The notes under the pieces are model-generated. The model did no database searches, was not told the DNA's origin, and saw nothing but the letters and a program-made list of their open reading frames with translations. Shown here piece by piece: positions 27,901-33,912 of a stretch of 64,000 nt of DNA. Position numbers and translations under genes: made by a program. Origin of the DNA: VXYL01 sp963422285. GTDB lineage: Bacteria; Pseudomonadota; Gammaproteobacteria; Pseudomonadales; Azotimanducaceae. Each line of letters starts with the position of its first letter. The stretch's first letter is position 1. The stretch lies in the NCBI GenBank assembly GCA_963422285.2, contig CAXXJO010000002.1:930001-994000 (forward strand), written 5' to 3'.

Positions 27901-29609
27901 TTGGCCCGCTGCGAATCCTGCTCGGACGTGATCAGCGAAGACACGTTGTCCATCATCGCCGGCACCGGGTCCATGCCGTTCTCGACATCGACCAGAGCCC
28001 CGTGGTAGACGACCATCGTGGCGCTGATGTCCTGCATATCGTCGCTGTGGGCGTCAGCCATGCTGGCCCCCAACCGTTCTATCTCCCGCTGTAGCTTGGC
28101 CGCCAGCTCCTGCTGGTCGATATGCTTCGGCAGCGGCTGCTTGCTGGCAGCGATGATGTCGTCGGCGATCCGGTAGACCTCCAGGATCATATGCCGGGTC
28201 TCCGAGTCGAGCAGTTCCAGGTTCTTGCGCAGCGTCGCCGCCTGCTCGATGTCCCCGGCCCGCACGGCGTCTTCCATCAGGCCGACGATTTGCGCCCGCG
28301 CCGCCTTCGGGCCGACGTCCCCGAGCGTGCCAGCATCCACGCCCAGGGCATCGGCCAGATGCCGCTGGGCGTTTCCCACCACCTCAACCCTGACCCCCAT
28401 AACGTGCCGATGCGCCCGGAAATTGTTGGCGTCGCTCCGGTACTTCGTGTGCATGTTCGAAACCAAATGGTCGTAGGCGCCGTCGAAGTCGTCCGGCAGC
28501 TTGTTCGGATCGCCGAGGTCGTCCGTCGGTGCCTTCCTGGAGCTACTGACAGGTTCGTCGACGTTGTCCGTCTGGCGAAGGGGCGAATCCACCTCCGAGC
28601 GCGGCAGATCCGGCAAAGGGTCGGCCGCCAACTGCCCGGCCTTGACGTCCCCCGCGTCGTCGACATCCACCGTTCGGGCCACCCGAGTCATCACCTCCGC
28701 CGCATCCGAGGCGTCGGCGCCGGTCTCCGAGCGTCGCGCCAGGGTCTGCATCTCGTCCAGCACCGTTGCCGCGTCCGGCACCCGCCGCGCCGCCGAGAAC
28801 GCGTCCTCGGCGGCGTCGGCAACCTTCGACAGGTCGACCAGGTCGCCCAGCTTCCCCGAGTTCCGCGCTCCCCGCGCCAGCGTCGCCATCATCCCCGTGA
28901 TTGCCGGCACGGCGGCGACACCGGCAGCGCCGCCGCCCCCGCCGCCAGCACCTGCCCCGCCCCCCGGCACCAAGTTGCGGACGCCCTTGATCGCCTTTAT
29001 CATCGGGAAGAAAGATGTCGCCATGGTGGTATACACCGCGCCGGAAAAAACCGCCACGCCGGCCATATGCGAGCCGGCGCCATACTCGCGCTCGAAGGCA
29101 GTAGCCGCCATCTCCGCCAGCATTCCGTCCATGGCTGCCGACCCCGGCTGCTCCTCGATGCCAGTCAACCCGCTCAGCCACATGTCCACGCCCGCGCTCA
29201 ACCGGCTACCGACACCGCCGACCATATCGTCGGCCATCCCCGACACCACCGCCACCCCGCCGGTCTGGATGTCCGACAGCGTACCGGCGAGTAGCGTCAT
29301 GTCGCCTGTGGCTTTGAAGGCAAGCCGGCCGTCCACCTGCAATCGCTCCCGAATTGCCTTTGTGGTCGCCGACTCCGCCTGCTCGTGCAGCCGACCGCCC
29401 ACCAGCAGGTTCTCGGCGTGGGACACATCGTCCTCCACCTCCCCCGCCTCCACTTGGTCCAACTCGCCGACCCGCAGCGACACGCCATAGGCGACGACAT
29501 CGATCTCCTCCGCCCGTGTCTCCAGAGCGAACTCTTCCTCCTTCTCCTCAGACGGCGACGGCAGCAGGCTGCTTTGCGGTGTGGTCGGCACTTCCAGCAC
29601 TTCGCTCAT
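21963..29609 (-). CDS. Giant 2548-residue modular repeat protein, candidate T6SS effector with eukaryotic-type tyrosine and SH3 motifs
   Basis: The ATG at 29609 overlaps the tssG stop (ATGA). Residues 1-330 are an N-terminal region with a glycine-rich hydrophobic stretch (about 200-250) and a motif, GGVAVVSGM...GGVGSRLSAG, shared with the proteins at 33913 and 34918. Residues about 352-650 and 1810-2110 are identical helical domains; a shorter related helical domain occurs twice (about 1000-1150 and 1275-1425). Acidic linkers join them and carry tyrosine motifs: EPVYATV (Tyr731, 851, 2189), SDYADI/SDYAVI pairs, HVYEPV, NGYELL, FIYEHI, DPYAEVV, ENPYVEV. APPVPPR (756-761, 876-881, 2214-2219) fits class II SH3 ligands, and KTRKRRKP is a basic cluster. 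The C-terminus repeats PPPPPRP. EPIYA-type sites are phosphorylated by host Src/Abl kinases in known effectors. Position in the T6SS operon suggests export; host targeting is inferred. Confidence 0.75.
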   Translation of the reverse strand: MSEVLEVPTTPQSSLLPSPSEEKEEEFALETRAEEIDVVAYGVSLRVGELDQVEAGEVEDDVSHAENLLVGGRLHEQAESATTKAIRERLQVDGRLAFKATGDMTLLAGTLSDIQTGGVAVVSGMADDMVGGVGSRLSAGVDMWLSGLTGIEEQPGSAAMDGMLAEMAATAFEREYGAGSHMAGVAVFSGAVYTTMATSFFPMIKAIKGVRNLVPGGGAGAGGGGGGAAGVAAVPAITGMMATLARGARNSGKLGDLVDLSKVADAAEDAFSAARRVPDAATVLDEMQTLARRSETGADASDAAEVMTRVARTVDVDDAGDVKAGQLAADPLPDLPRSEVDSPLRQTDNVDEPVSSSRKAPTDDLGDPNKLPDDFDGAYDHLVSNMHTKYRSDANNFRAHRHVMGVRVEVVGNAQRHLADALGVDAGTLGDVGPKAARAQIVGLMEDAVRAGDIEQAATLRKNLELLDSETRHMILEVYRIADDIIAASKQPLPKHIDQQELAAKLQREIERLGASMADAHSDDMQDISATMVVYHGALVDVENGMDPVPAMMDNVSSLITSEQDSQRAKGAATAKAVEGVYSLVHEQKKPSFLRRLFGLGGRSKNVSSLPSNWLDDLVKKYRLPTVGQGTDDGLRRVAGQTDEVAQQADEAGAGGRWGEDPTFRQAGQDSADEGSRGGRSDYADIDDFAADEGSRGGRSDYAVIDDFAADEGSRGGDARAELPGEEEPVYATVDKTRKRRKPAPIPEEVEDDVAPPVPPRTQASNELVSSGDDSRRLGEDPTFRQAGQDSADEGSRGGRSDYADIDDFAADEGSRGGRSDYAVIDDFAADEGSRGGDARAELPGEEEPVYATVDKTRKRRKPAPIPEEVEDDVAPPVPPRTQASNELVSSGDDSRRLGEDPTFRQADEENGYELLDGYRIETDEDGDYRILDPDRIEADEEGDYRILDPDRIEADEEGDYRILDPDRVEADEEGHYQTLLGDYRKAEADEEHVYEPVDNYRKADGDGDFRLPDERDDIYRTDLPNSVNKDEVAATLRREVEHLGTRIAAESDPARVEAMNNARSIYTRALVYVENGLNPRSAVLDHLHALLIVKGKKMAGMEVLEAPARAVGHVDRLILPKKPLWKQVLRIGRGKKDVPMGRKQWRGFVKMNVGPEPVGSPLRKLVPKTGDGRQADELAQQADEAAIGRRSGEDPDFRQTDEENGYELLDGYRKDDPDEEGHYRILDPDRIEDDEAAGAARRSPTDPLPEPPRSGEDPTFRQGYEEHVYEPVDNYRKADGDGDFRLPDERDDIYRTDLPNSVNKDEVAATLRREVEHLGTRIAAESDPARVEAMNNARSIYTRALVYVENGLNPRSAVLDHLHALLIVKGKKMAGMEVLEAPARAVGHVDRLILPKKPLWKQVLRIGRGKKDVPMGRKQWRGFVKMNVGPEPVGSPLRKLVPKTGDGRQADELAQQADEAAIGRRSGEDPDFRQTDEENGYELLDGYRKDDPDEEGHYRILDPDRIEDDEAAGAASAARSQSGFSADGHVVDVGLSDMPPRSDLDAPSRDGTLRSPTDPQPEPPRSPSGGEYADESAVAHLDEDGARWKKPDDVATPDDSLPLDLLPSRSPSQTPLRRPPAPDGDVMPKGSHNTPDLGGVSSSPTARPLRSQSASPANFRADADIPRTLEFEEPEFIYEHIWPVAGDDALVDDSVPLPPRNSADRPPTPIREGRPRTLEFEDPEFIYQHIESVVGDNALVDDSVPPSLPLRNRADRPSAPRPEGAERQLDSVQDQEGYLAPANRPAVADEDPYAEVVTVGGRYDRESMEPVSSSRKAPTDDLGDPNKLPDDFDGAYDHLVSNMHTKYRSDANNFRAHRHVMGVRVEVVGNAQRHLADALGVDAGTLGDVGPKAARAQIVGLMEDAVRAGDIEQAATLRKNLELLDSETRHMILEVYRIADDIIAASKQPLPKHIDQQELAAKLQREIERLGASMADAHSDDMQDISATMVVYHGALVDVENGMDPVPAMMDNVSSLITSEQDSQRAKGAATAKAVEGVYSLVHEQKKPSFLRRLFGLGGRSKNVSSLPSNWLDDLVKKYRLPTVGQGTDDGLRRVAGQTDEVAQQADEAGAGGRWGEDPTFRQAGQDSADEGSRGGRSDYADIDDFAADEGSRGGRSDYAVIDDFAADEGSRGGDARAELPGEEEPVYATVDKTRKRRKPAPIPEEVEDDVAPPVPPRTQASNELVSSGDDSRRLGEDPTFRQAGQEGYLAPADRPAAVDEEDPYAEVVTVGGRYDRESMRSPRNRADRPSTPRPQAEGAERQLDGVQDQEGYLDPADRSGAGAERQLDSGQDQEGYLAPADRPAAVDEENPYVEVETVDGRYDRDKMEHPPPPPRPQAEGAERQLDSVPDQEGHLAPADRPAAGAEQQIDSVPEQEGYLAPADRPAAVDEENPYVEVETVDGRYDRDKMEHPPPPPRPQAEGAERQLDSVPDQEGHLAPADRPAAGAEQQIDSVPEQEGYLAPADRPAAVDEENPYVEVETVDGRYDRDKMEHPPPPPSVKRGGLS
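22001..22492 (-). repeat. Tandem 246-bp repeats at the 3' end of the giant gene
   Basis: Two full units (22001-22246 and 22247-22492) plus a diverging third after 22493. Each encodes 82 residues with one PPPPPRPQ stretch, EGHLAPADRP, EGYLAPADRP and ENPYVEVETVDGRYDRDKM. The two units appear identical, which indicates very recent duplication. Confidence 0.9.
22871..24182 (-). repeat. 1.3-kb internal direct repeat of the giant gene, 3' copy
   Basis: This block repeats 27245-28556 at an offset of 4374 bp, a multiple of three, so the frame is kept. It encodes residues about 1810-2247: the long helical domain and one tyrosine/SH3 linker. No differences were seen in the spots compared by eye. Confidence 0.9.
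25062..25816 (-). repeat. 755-bp internal direct repeat of the giant gene, 3' copy
   Basis: It matches 25887-26641 at an offset of 825 bp. It encodes residues about 1265-1516: the linker motif HVYEPVDNYRKADGDGD, the shorter helical domain (EVAATLRREVEHLG...) and the NGYELLDGYRKDDPDEEG linker. Confidence 0.9.
25887..26641 (-). repeat. 755-bp internal direct repeat of the giant gene, 5' copy
   Basis: The partner of 25062-25816, encoding residues about 990-1241. The two copies are separated by only 70 bp, and the copies look identical by eye, so this is a near-tandem duplication. Confidence 0.9.
26694..26837 (-). repeat. 48-bp tandem repeats in the giant gene
   Basis: Three near-identical 48-bp units each encode the 16-residue pattern DYRILDPDRIEADEEG. 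Each unit supplies one tyrosine in a YRIL context flanked by acidic residues. Confidence 0.85.
26890..27609 (-). repeat. 360-bp tandem duplication carrying the EPVYA and PxxPxR motifs
   Basis: Two adjacent 360-bp units (26890-27249 and 27250-27609). Each encodes 120 residues with SDYADI, SDYAVI, EPVYATV, KTRKRRKP and APPVPPR. A third copy is at 22876-23235 inside the 1.3-kb repeat. Confidence 0.9.
27245..28556 (-). repeat. 1.3-kb internal direct repeat of the giant gene, 5' copy
   Basis: The partner of 22871-24182, encoding residues about 352-789. It overlaps one unit of the 360-bp tandem duplication, so duplications have happened in at least two rounds. Confidence 0.9.
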
Positions 29610-30733
29610 AATTCATCTCCTGTCGATCCAATCAGGGGCAGGCGCAGCATCCCTTCCGTTCGGCCGAGCACTACCATGCCGCCGAAAGCGGCTTCGCCGT
29701 CAAGGGCCGCCGGTGGCGCGGTTCCCGCATCGACGTCGAGGAACAGCCAAGCGACCGGAGACGGCGTGCCGATGTAGGACTGCGCCAGCAGATGCAAGGC
29801 ATCGCGGCGAACCGGATCCCGCGCCCAACGCAAGGCGTCTGCGTCGTCGCCAGCGTCGAGGACAATCTGGATCCCGGCAGCGGGCGGGCGGCAGGTGGTC
29901 CCCAACACGGAACCGGCCGCGCCAAGCACGGTACCTGTCGGCCCACCGATGGCTGCCGCTCGCATCGTGCGCACTTCCGCCCCCACGAACTCTTCCACTT
30001 CTACGGCCAAGCCAGTATACGCCTCGAACAGCTGCTCGAGTCCAGCGGCCGATGCCGTGCCCATGTACAGCCCTGCCAAGCCGACGGCACCCTCCGGATG
30101 CCGCCGCTGCATGCTGTCCGCGAGCGTTCCATCCGCCCGCGCATGCAGGGCCGCCGAGCGCCCGGTCAGGCAGGCAACGACGGCGACTGCCCAGATATCG
30201 CCTCCCGTCGCCAAGGCGAACGCGGCGTTGTTTTGCGCTTGGGCTTGCTCCAGAACATGCATAAACAGGTCGATCGGCCCGTCGAGCCAAGCCGCCATCG
30301 CACCGCCGGCGTCGCGGTCCGCCAATATGCGCGCGACGTCGCTGGCTGGCAAAGGCGAGCCGGGCGCCGCCAGCCCAGGCGCTGCCAACGTCATTTCCAC
30401 GCCGTCCGCGCCGATGGCGACGTCCTGGATCTCCGCAGCGGAGAAGCTCAGGCTCGGATTCGACCGATAGACGATCCTTTGCGCGCCGGACGCTTGGCGC
30501 TGCAGCCACCGCAACACCGCCACGGCCGGCCAGATGCGCCACCGAGTCGGTTCCAACAGCACTTCCTGGGCCAACGGGTGGGCGAGATCCACCGTGGCTG
30601 CCGCTTCGTCCCACGTCGCCGGTTCCGACGTGTCGGCAGCAGGCGCCGTGCCCTCGCTGTTCGCCGCGGCCAGCGGTGCTTCGGGAACCTCGGCCGTCGG
30701 CAGTTCGCGGCCGTCTTCAAGTGGACTGTACAA
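29606..30733 (-). CDS. tssG: T6SS baseplate protein TssG
   Basis: A 375-residue baseplate wedge protein. VLLEPTRWRIWPAVAVLRWL corresponds to the usual EPxRFxFFQAxRLLE start of TssG, followed by IVYRSNPSLSFSAAEIQ and LFMHVLEQAQAQNNAAFAL. A TTG at 30733 with GAGGAAG just upstream is the most likely start and lies inside the end of tssF. The C-terminus is diverged from canonical TssG. The stop overlaps the ATG of the giant gene, so baseplate and putative effector are translated together. Confidence 0.8.
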   Translation of the reverse strand: MYSPLEDGRELPTAEVPEAPLAAANSEGTAPAADTSEPATWDEAAATVDLAHPLAQEVLLEPTRWRIWPAVAVLRWLQRQASGAQRIVYRSNPSLSFSAAEIQDVAIGADGVEMTLAAPGLAAPGSPLPASDVARILADRDAGGAMAAWLDGPIDLFMHVLEQAQAQNNAAFALATGGDIWAVAVVACLTGRSAALHARADGTLADSMQRRHPEGAVGLAGLYMGTASAAGLEQLFEAYTGLAVEVEEFVGAEVRTMRAAAIGGPTGTVLGAAGSVLGTTCRPPAAGIQIVLDAGDDADALRWARDPVRRDALHLLAQSYIGTPSPVAWLFLDVDAGTAPPAALDGEAAFGGMVVLGRTEGMLRLPLIGSTGDEL

Positions 30734-32342
30734 CGACTTCCTCAACGCGATTGAGGCCGCGATGACTTTCGAATAATTCTCCAAGCACGCGCTTGACCAT
30801 GGCGCTGCTCGTGGTCCGGTGCCCGGCACCGTCGTAGTCGATCGTGATGGCGACGCCGGGCTGCGGCTGGCCGCCGCGCAACGCCGCGATCCGCTGCAGC
30901 CCGATGGCGCCGATGCCGTCGATCCAGCTGGCGTCCTGCGTGGCGGAAAACTGCTTGAGGTAGCTGCGCAGCGCTCGCCCCGAACCATCGTTGGCCAAGC
31001 CGCTCATGCTGCTTTTCAAGTAGCCCACCAGGGATTCCATCGCCGTCGCGTTCATGGCCCTCGCCCGATACGAGGTCGGCGCGGTGGCCAGCGTTGCCTG
31101 CCAATCGCCAATGCCTCCCTCCACCGAATGGAGCGGCGCATGGACTATTGCGTATTGGGCCATGTCGCGGTTGCTCGCCAGCACGACGGGGGCGACCATG
31201 AAACGCTGACGTCCCAGCTCGCTGTAGTCGAGCCCCTGGAAATAGAGCAGCACCTCCGCGCCCGCACGCGAAACGGAACGGCGCGTACCCCAGCGGATCT
31301 GCGTACCTCGTACATTGCCGAAGGATACCACCGGATCGATGCGAATCGGAGCTCCGCCGTCCGGACCGAACAGATCGACGTTCTCGACGGAGTGGCATTC
31401 CACGGTCCGGTAGCGCAGCGCATCCACGCGCACCGGGAATTCCAGCCGGCGCCCGTCTATGTCGATGGGGGTGGCCGCCGATTGCCACAAGTTCACTCCG
31501 GGTACGCGATTGACGGTGATGAGGTCCGACGGTAGCCGGGGCGACAGCGGCAGCGGACGGGAGAATCGGAAGCGTAGTTCGGTGCCGGGCGCCACGGCCG
31601 GCCCGACCAGGGAGACGAAGCGGAATTTTTCCGGGACGGCGATGAACTCGGCGACCAGACGGTGGGCGGGATGAACAGCGGGCCGCACGGGAAGCACCGC
31701 CTCGTCCCGTGCGAAGCCGTGCAGGCGCAATCGCGCCACCGGCACCGAATAGGCTTCGCCGCCGGGGGCGACGATTTCGATCCCGACCAGCGCGTCGGCG
31801 AAGGCGTCCATCAGCGCAGCGGCGCTCAGATCGTCGTTGCCGAGACAGAACATCAGGTTGCGGGTCGGCTGGCCGACGATGCCGATGCCGATGCCGTCGG
31901 CGGCGGCGCCTGCGGGTTCGAGCCTTCGCAACCGCAGCCTGATGGGGGCGACGGTTGTTTCCATCGTGGTGCTGAAGCACAGCAGCGCATGGCCCCCGAC
32001 CAAGTAGTCGAAACGTGCGCCGCGAGGGATGATCTGTTCCTCGGCACCGCTGTCGAACTCCAACAGCGCCATTGACGGAATCGGCTCCAAGAACGCTGGC
32101 GCGAGCATCGACAAGGTGGCCAGCGGCAATTCCGAGGCGGTGTCTTCGATCATTAGCCGCAGCCGCGCGGCAATGAAAGCGGCGCTTTCCACGAGACGCT
32201 CGACCTGCGGATCCCGGGATCGGCGCGGCCCGATGTCCAGCCGCCCGGCTATGTCGGGATGGGCTTGGGCGATTTCGCGGCCGTGGGTGCGCAGCGCTTC
32301 GAGCTCCGCGACGTAGGCGTCGAGCAACCGGGAATCGATCAT
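30717..32342 (-). CDS. tssF: T6SS baseplate protein TssF
   Basis: A 541-residue baseplate component. The start is diagnostic: YVAELEALRTHGREIAQAHPDIAGRL, then DPQVERLVESAAFIAARLRLMIED and LPLATLSMLAPAFLEPIPSMALLEF, as in TssF/VasA. It forms the wedge with TssG and TssE that surrounds VgrG. It follows tssE by 31 bases and overlaps the start of tssG. Length is slightly shorter than the usual about 600 residues. Confidence 0.93.
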   Translation of the reverse strand: MIDSRLLDAYVAELEALRTHGREIAQAHPDIAGRLDIGPRRSRDPQVERLVESAAFIAARLRLMIEDTASELPLATLSMLAPAFLEPIPSMALLEFDSGAEEQIIPRGARFDYLVGGHALLCFSTTMETTVAPIRLRLRRLEPAGAAADGIGIGIVGQPTRNLMFCLGNDDLSAAALMDAFADALVGIEIVAPGGEAYSVPVARLRLHGFARDEAVLPVRPAVHPAHRLVAEFIAVPEKFRFVSLVGPAVAPGTELRFRFSRPLPLSPRLPSDLITVNRVPGVNLWQSAATPIDIDGRRLEFPVRVDALRYRTVECHSVENVDLFGPDGGAPIRIDPVVSFGNVRGTQIRWGTRRSVSRAGAEVLLYFQGLDYSELGRQRFMVAPVVLASNRDMAQYAIVHAPLHSVEGGIGDWQATLATAPTSYRARAMNATAMESLVGYLKSSMSGLANDGSGRALRSYLKQFSATQDASWIDGIGAIGLQRIAALRGGQPQPGVAITIDYDGAGHRTTSSAMVKRVLGELFESHRGLNRVEEVVVQST

Positions 32343-32343
32343 C

Positions 32344-32377
32344 GGAACATCTCTCAGTAGCTCTCAGTAGCTCTCAG
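32344..32377 (-). repeat. Triplicated 10-bp motif at the tssE stop
   Basis: On the minus strand the motif CTACTGAGAG occurs three times in tandem. The first copy supplies the tssE stop (TGA) and the last supplies the GAGAG ribosome-site-like stretch before tssF. Extra copies would change neither protein but alter the tssE-tssF spacing. Confidence 0.8.
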
Positions 32378-32775
32378 TAGCGGCGGTCGCCGACCACCAG
32401 GACGCTGGCGCCGAGGCCGCCGCCGCGGCGCGGAGAAAGAATCCGCAACGTCACTGTTTCGTCATCCGAGGCCACGAGATCCGCCTCGACCTGGAACGCG
32501 AAGTCCGCGACATCGTCCACTGGCAAGACGCTCACGTTCTGCAAGCGCGGTTCGAATTGCTCGACGGCGGCGGCGATGTAGCCGGCGATGATCCGGCGAT
32601 CCTGATTCGACGAGGGCGACAGTCCAATCATGCTGGGCAGCCCCCAGTTGAGCACACCGGGCGCATGGTCGCCGAAGGCGCGGCGGGCGCCAAGCAGATC
32701 CGCGAGGTCGCGGGCCAATTCGTTCAGCCCCGGGTCCCGGGCACTCTCGAAGCGGTCGAATAAAAAGGAACGCAT
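32374..32775 (-). CDS. tssE: T6SS baseplate protein TssE (gp25-like)
   Basis: A 133-residue gp25-like wedge protein. RDLADLLGARRAFGDHAPGVLNWGLPSMIGLSPSS matches the family core (LLNTRR...YGLPD), and AAVEQFEPRLQNVSVLPVDD matches IxxFEPRLxxVxV. It links sheath and baseplate. Its ATG at 32775 lies in one copy of a 25-bp tandem repeat (32771-32820). It heads the tssEFG-giant-vgrG run, transcribed away from the recombinase-like gene. Confidence 0.9.
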   Translation of the reverse strand: MRSFLFDRFESARDPGLNELARDLADLLGARRAFGDHAPGVLNWGLPSMIGLSPSSNQDRRIIAGYIAAAVEQFEPRLQNVSVLPVDDVADFAFQVEADLVASDDETVTLRILSPRRGGGLGASVLVVGDRRY

Positions 32776-32820
32776 GGGAATATCTTACGGAAAAACGCAT
32801 GGGAATATCTTACGGAGAAT
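32771..32820 (-). repeat. 25-bp tandem duplication over the tssE start
   Basis: Two adjacent copies of a 25-bp unit containing CGCATGGGAATATCTTACGG. One copy includes the tssE ATG; the other places a duplicate start-codon context upstream, out of frame. Copy-number change here could affect initiation. Confidence 0.75.
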
Positions 32821-32971
32821 AGCGCCAAGCGCAACCTGCAAACGCCAATAAGCAGTGGCGGTGTCGATGCGAGCGTTTCCGCCGCCCGTTCGCGGCAACA
32901 TGGTAGTCTTGCCGCTTCTGGCCACTAAAGGCAGGCGGCATGGCCATTCACGCGCTTCGACGGACCGCGCC

Positions 32972-33445
32972 GTGAGCTACCGAGACGGCCCGCGGCGGGT
33001 GCGCCTGTCGGAATGGGCGCACCGAGAAGGCATCGCCCGGATCACCGCGTACCGCATGCTGCAACGCGGCATTCTGCCCGTGCCGACGGAGCAGTCGCCA
33101 ACCGGGCGATGGTACGTGCTGCTGCCTCCCGAACGGCTCGGCAAGACCGTGATCTACACGCGGGCCACGCCGGGACCGGGCCAGATCGAGAGCATCAATC
33201 GCCAAGTGGCCGCCTTGTCGGAGTGGGCAGCGGACCGACATCGAACCGTGTTCACCGTGGTGCGCGAAATCGCAGATCCGGCCAGGCACCGCCTGTCCAG
33301 GCTGGAACGGCTGCTCGCGGACCCGGAGATTACCGAGATACTGATCGACAATCCCGCCGTTGTCGGCAGCGGCCGACTGTCGCTGCTGACTGCGGCGCTG
33401 GCGCCCCAGGGCCGGGCAATCGTGGCGAATTCGCACAAGCCCTAG
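32972..33445 (+). CDS. IS607-type serine recombinase-like protein with lost catalytic residues
   Basis: A protein of about 157 residues from a GTG at 32972 (an ATG at 32900 is possible). VRLSEWAHREGIARITAYRMLQRG is the MerR-like helix-turn-helix that opens IS607 TnpA proteins. The resolvase-like part follows: KTVIYTRATPGPGQIESINRQVAALSEWA, VVREIADPARHRLSRLERLLADPEITEILI. In active enzymes the first motif is YxRVSSxxQ with a nucleophilic Ser; here TRATPGPGQ has none, and the later conserved arginines (HxDRLxRFG) are replaced by DNPAVVGSG. It cannot be an ordinary recombinase and may be a decayed element or a repurposed DNA-binding protein. No TnpB gene is present. Confidence 0.7.
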   Translation: MSYRDGPRRVRLSEWAHREGIARITAYRMLQRGILPVPTEQSPTGRWYVLLPPERLGKTVIYTRATPGPGQIESINRQVAALSEWAADRHRTVFTVVREIADPARHRLSRLERLLADPEITEILIDNPAVVGSGRLSLLTAALAPQGRAIVANSHKP

Positions 33446-33477
33446 GACAGCGACCACGGCGACAGCCCCGACGGCGG

Positions 33478-33867
33478 TCAGGAGATCACGAGCTTGACGG
33501 GCTGGCTGGGAACAATGCCTATGCCCACCGCATTGGCCGTGTTCTGAATCGTCGGATCGGTCATCCGCCGTACCGGCGTACCGCCGACCATGCAGCGCAT
33601 CGACCCCATGACGGCCCGGGCCGGGCCGATGATGGTGGAACTCACGATGCCGCCCATGGCGCCCGCCTCGTCGCCGCTGCTGATGGTACCCGAACTGGCC
33701 AAGTTCAGTTCCGGCATACAGTTGATCATGACGGTGAAGTAGCCGGGCACAACGAGCGCGTTGGTGGCGATGTTGGGCATGGGCACGGGAACGGCGAACG
33801 GCGGCGTCTTGCAGACGTCGGGCATGGCCAAGCTCATGCCGGGGCCGAAGGTACTGACGAACAACAT
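33478..33867 (-). CDS. DUF4150 PAAR-like spike tip protein
   Basis: A 129-residue protein of the DUF4150/PAAR-like family, which caps the VgrG trimer. Family features are FGPGMSLAMPDVCKTPPFAVPVPMPNIA, LNLASSGTISSGDEAGAMGGIVSS and RCMVGGTPVRRMTDPTIQN. The ATG at 33867 has AGGAG ten bases upstream. It follows two proteins that share a motif with the giant protein. In other systems such tips bind effectors or their adaptors; DUF2169 and DUF3540 proteins in this island are their usual companions. Confidence 0.87.
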   Translation of the reverse strand: MLFVSTFGPGMSLAMPDVCKTPPFAVPVPMPNIATNALVVPGYFTVMINCMPELNLASSGTISSGDEAGAMGGIVSSTIIGPARAVMGSMRCMVGGTPVRRMTDPTIQNTANAVGIGIVPSQPVKLVIS

Positions 33868-33912
33868 GGGACGGTTTCTCCTAGAGCGGCTAGAACGGCT
33901 TCCAGCTAGCGG

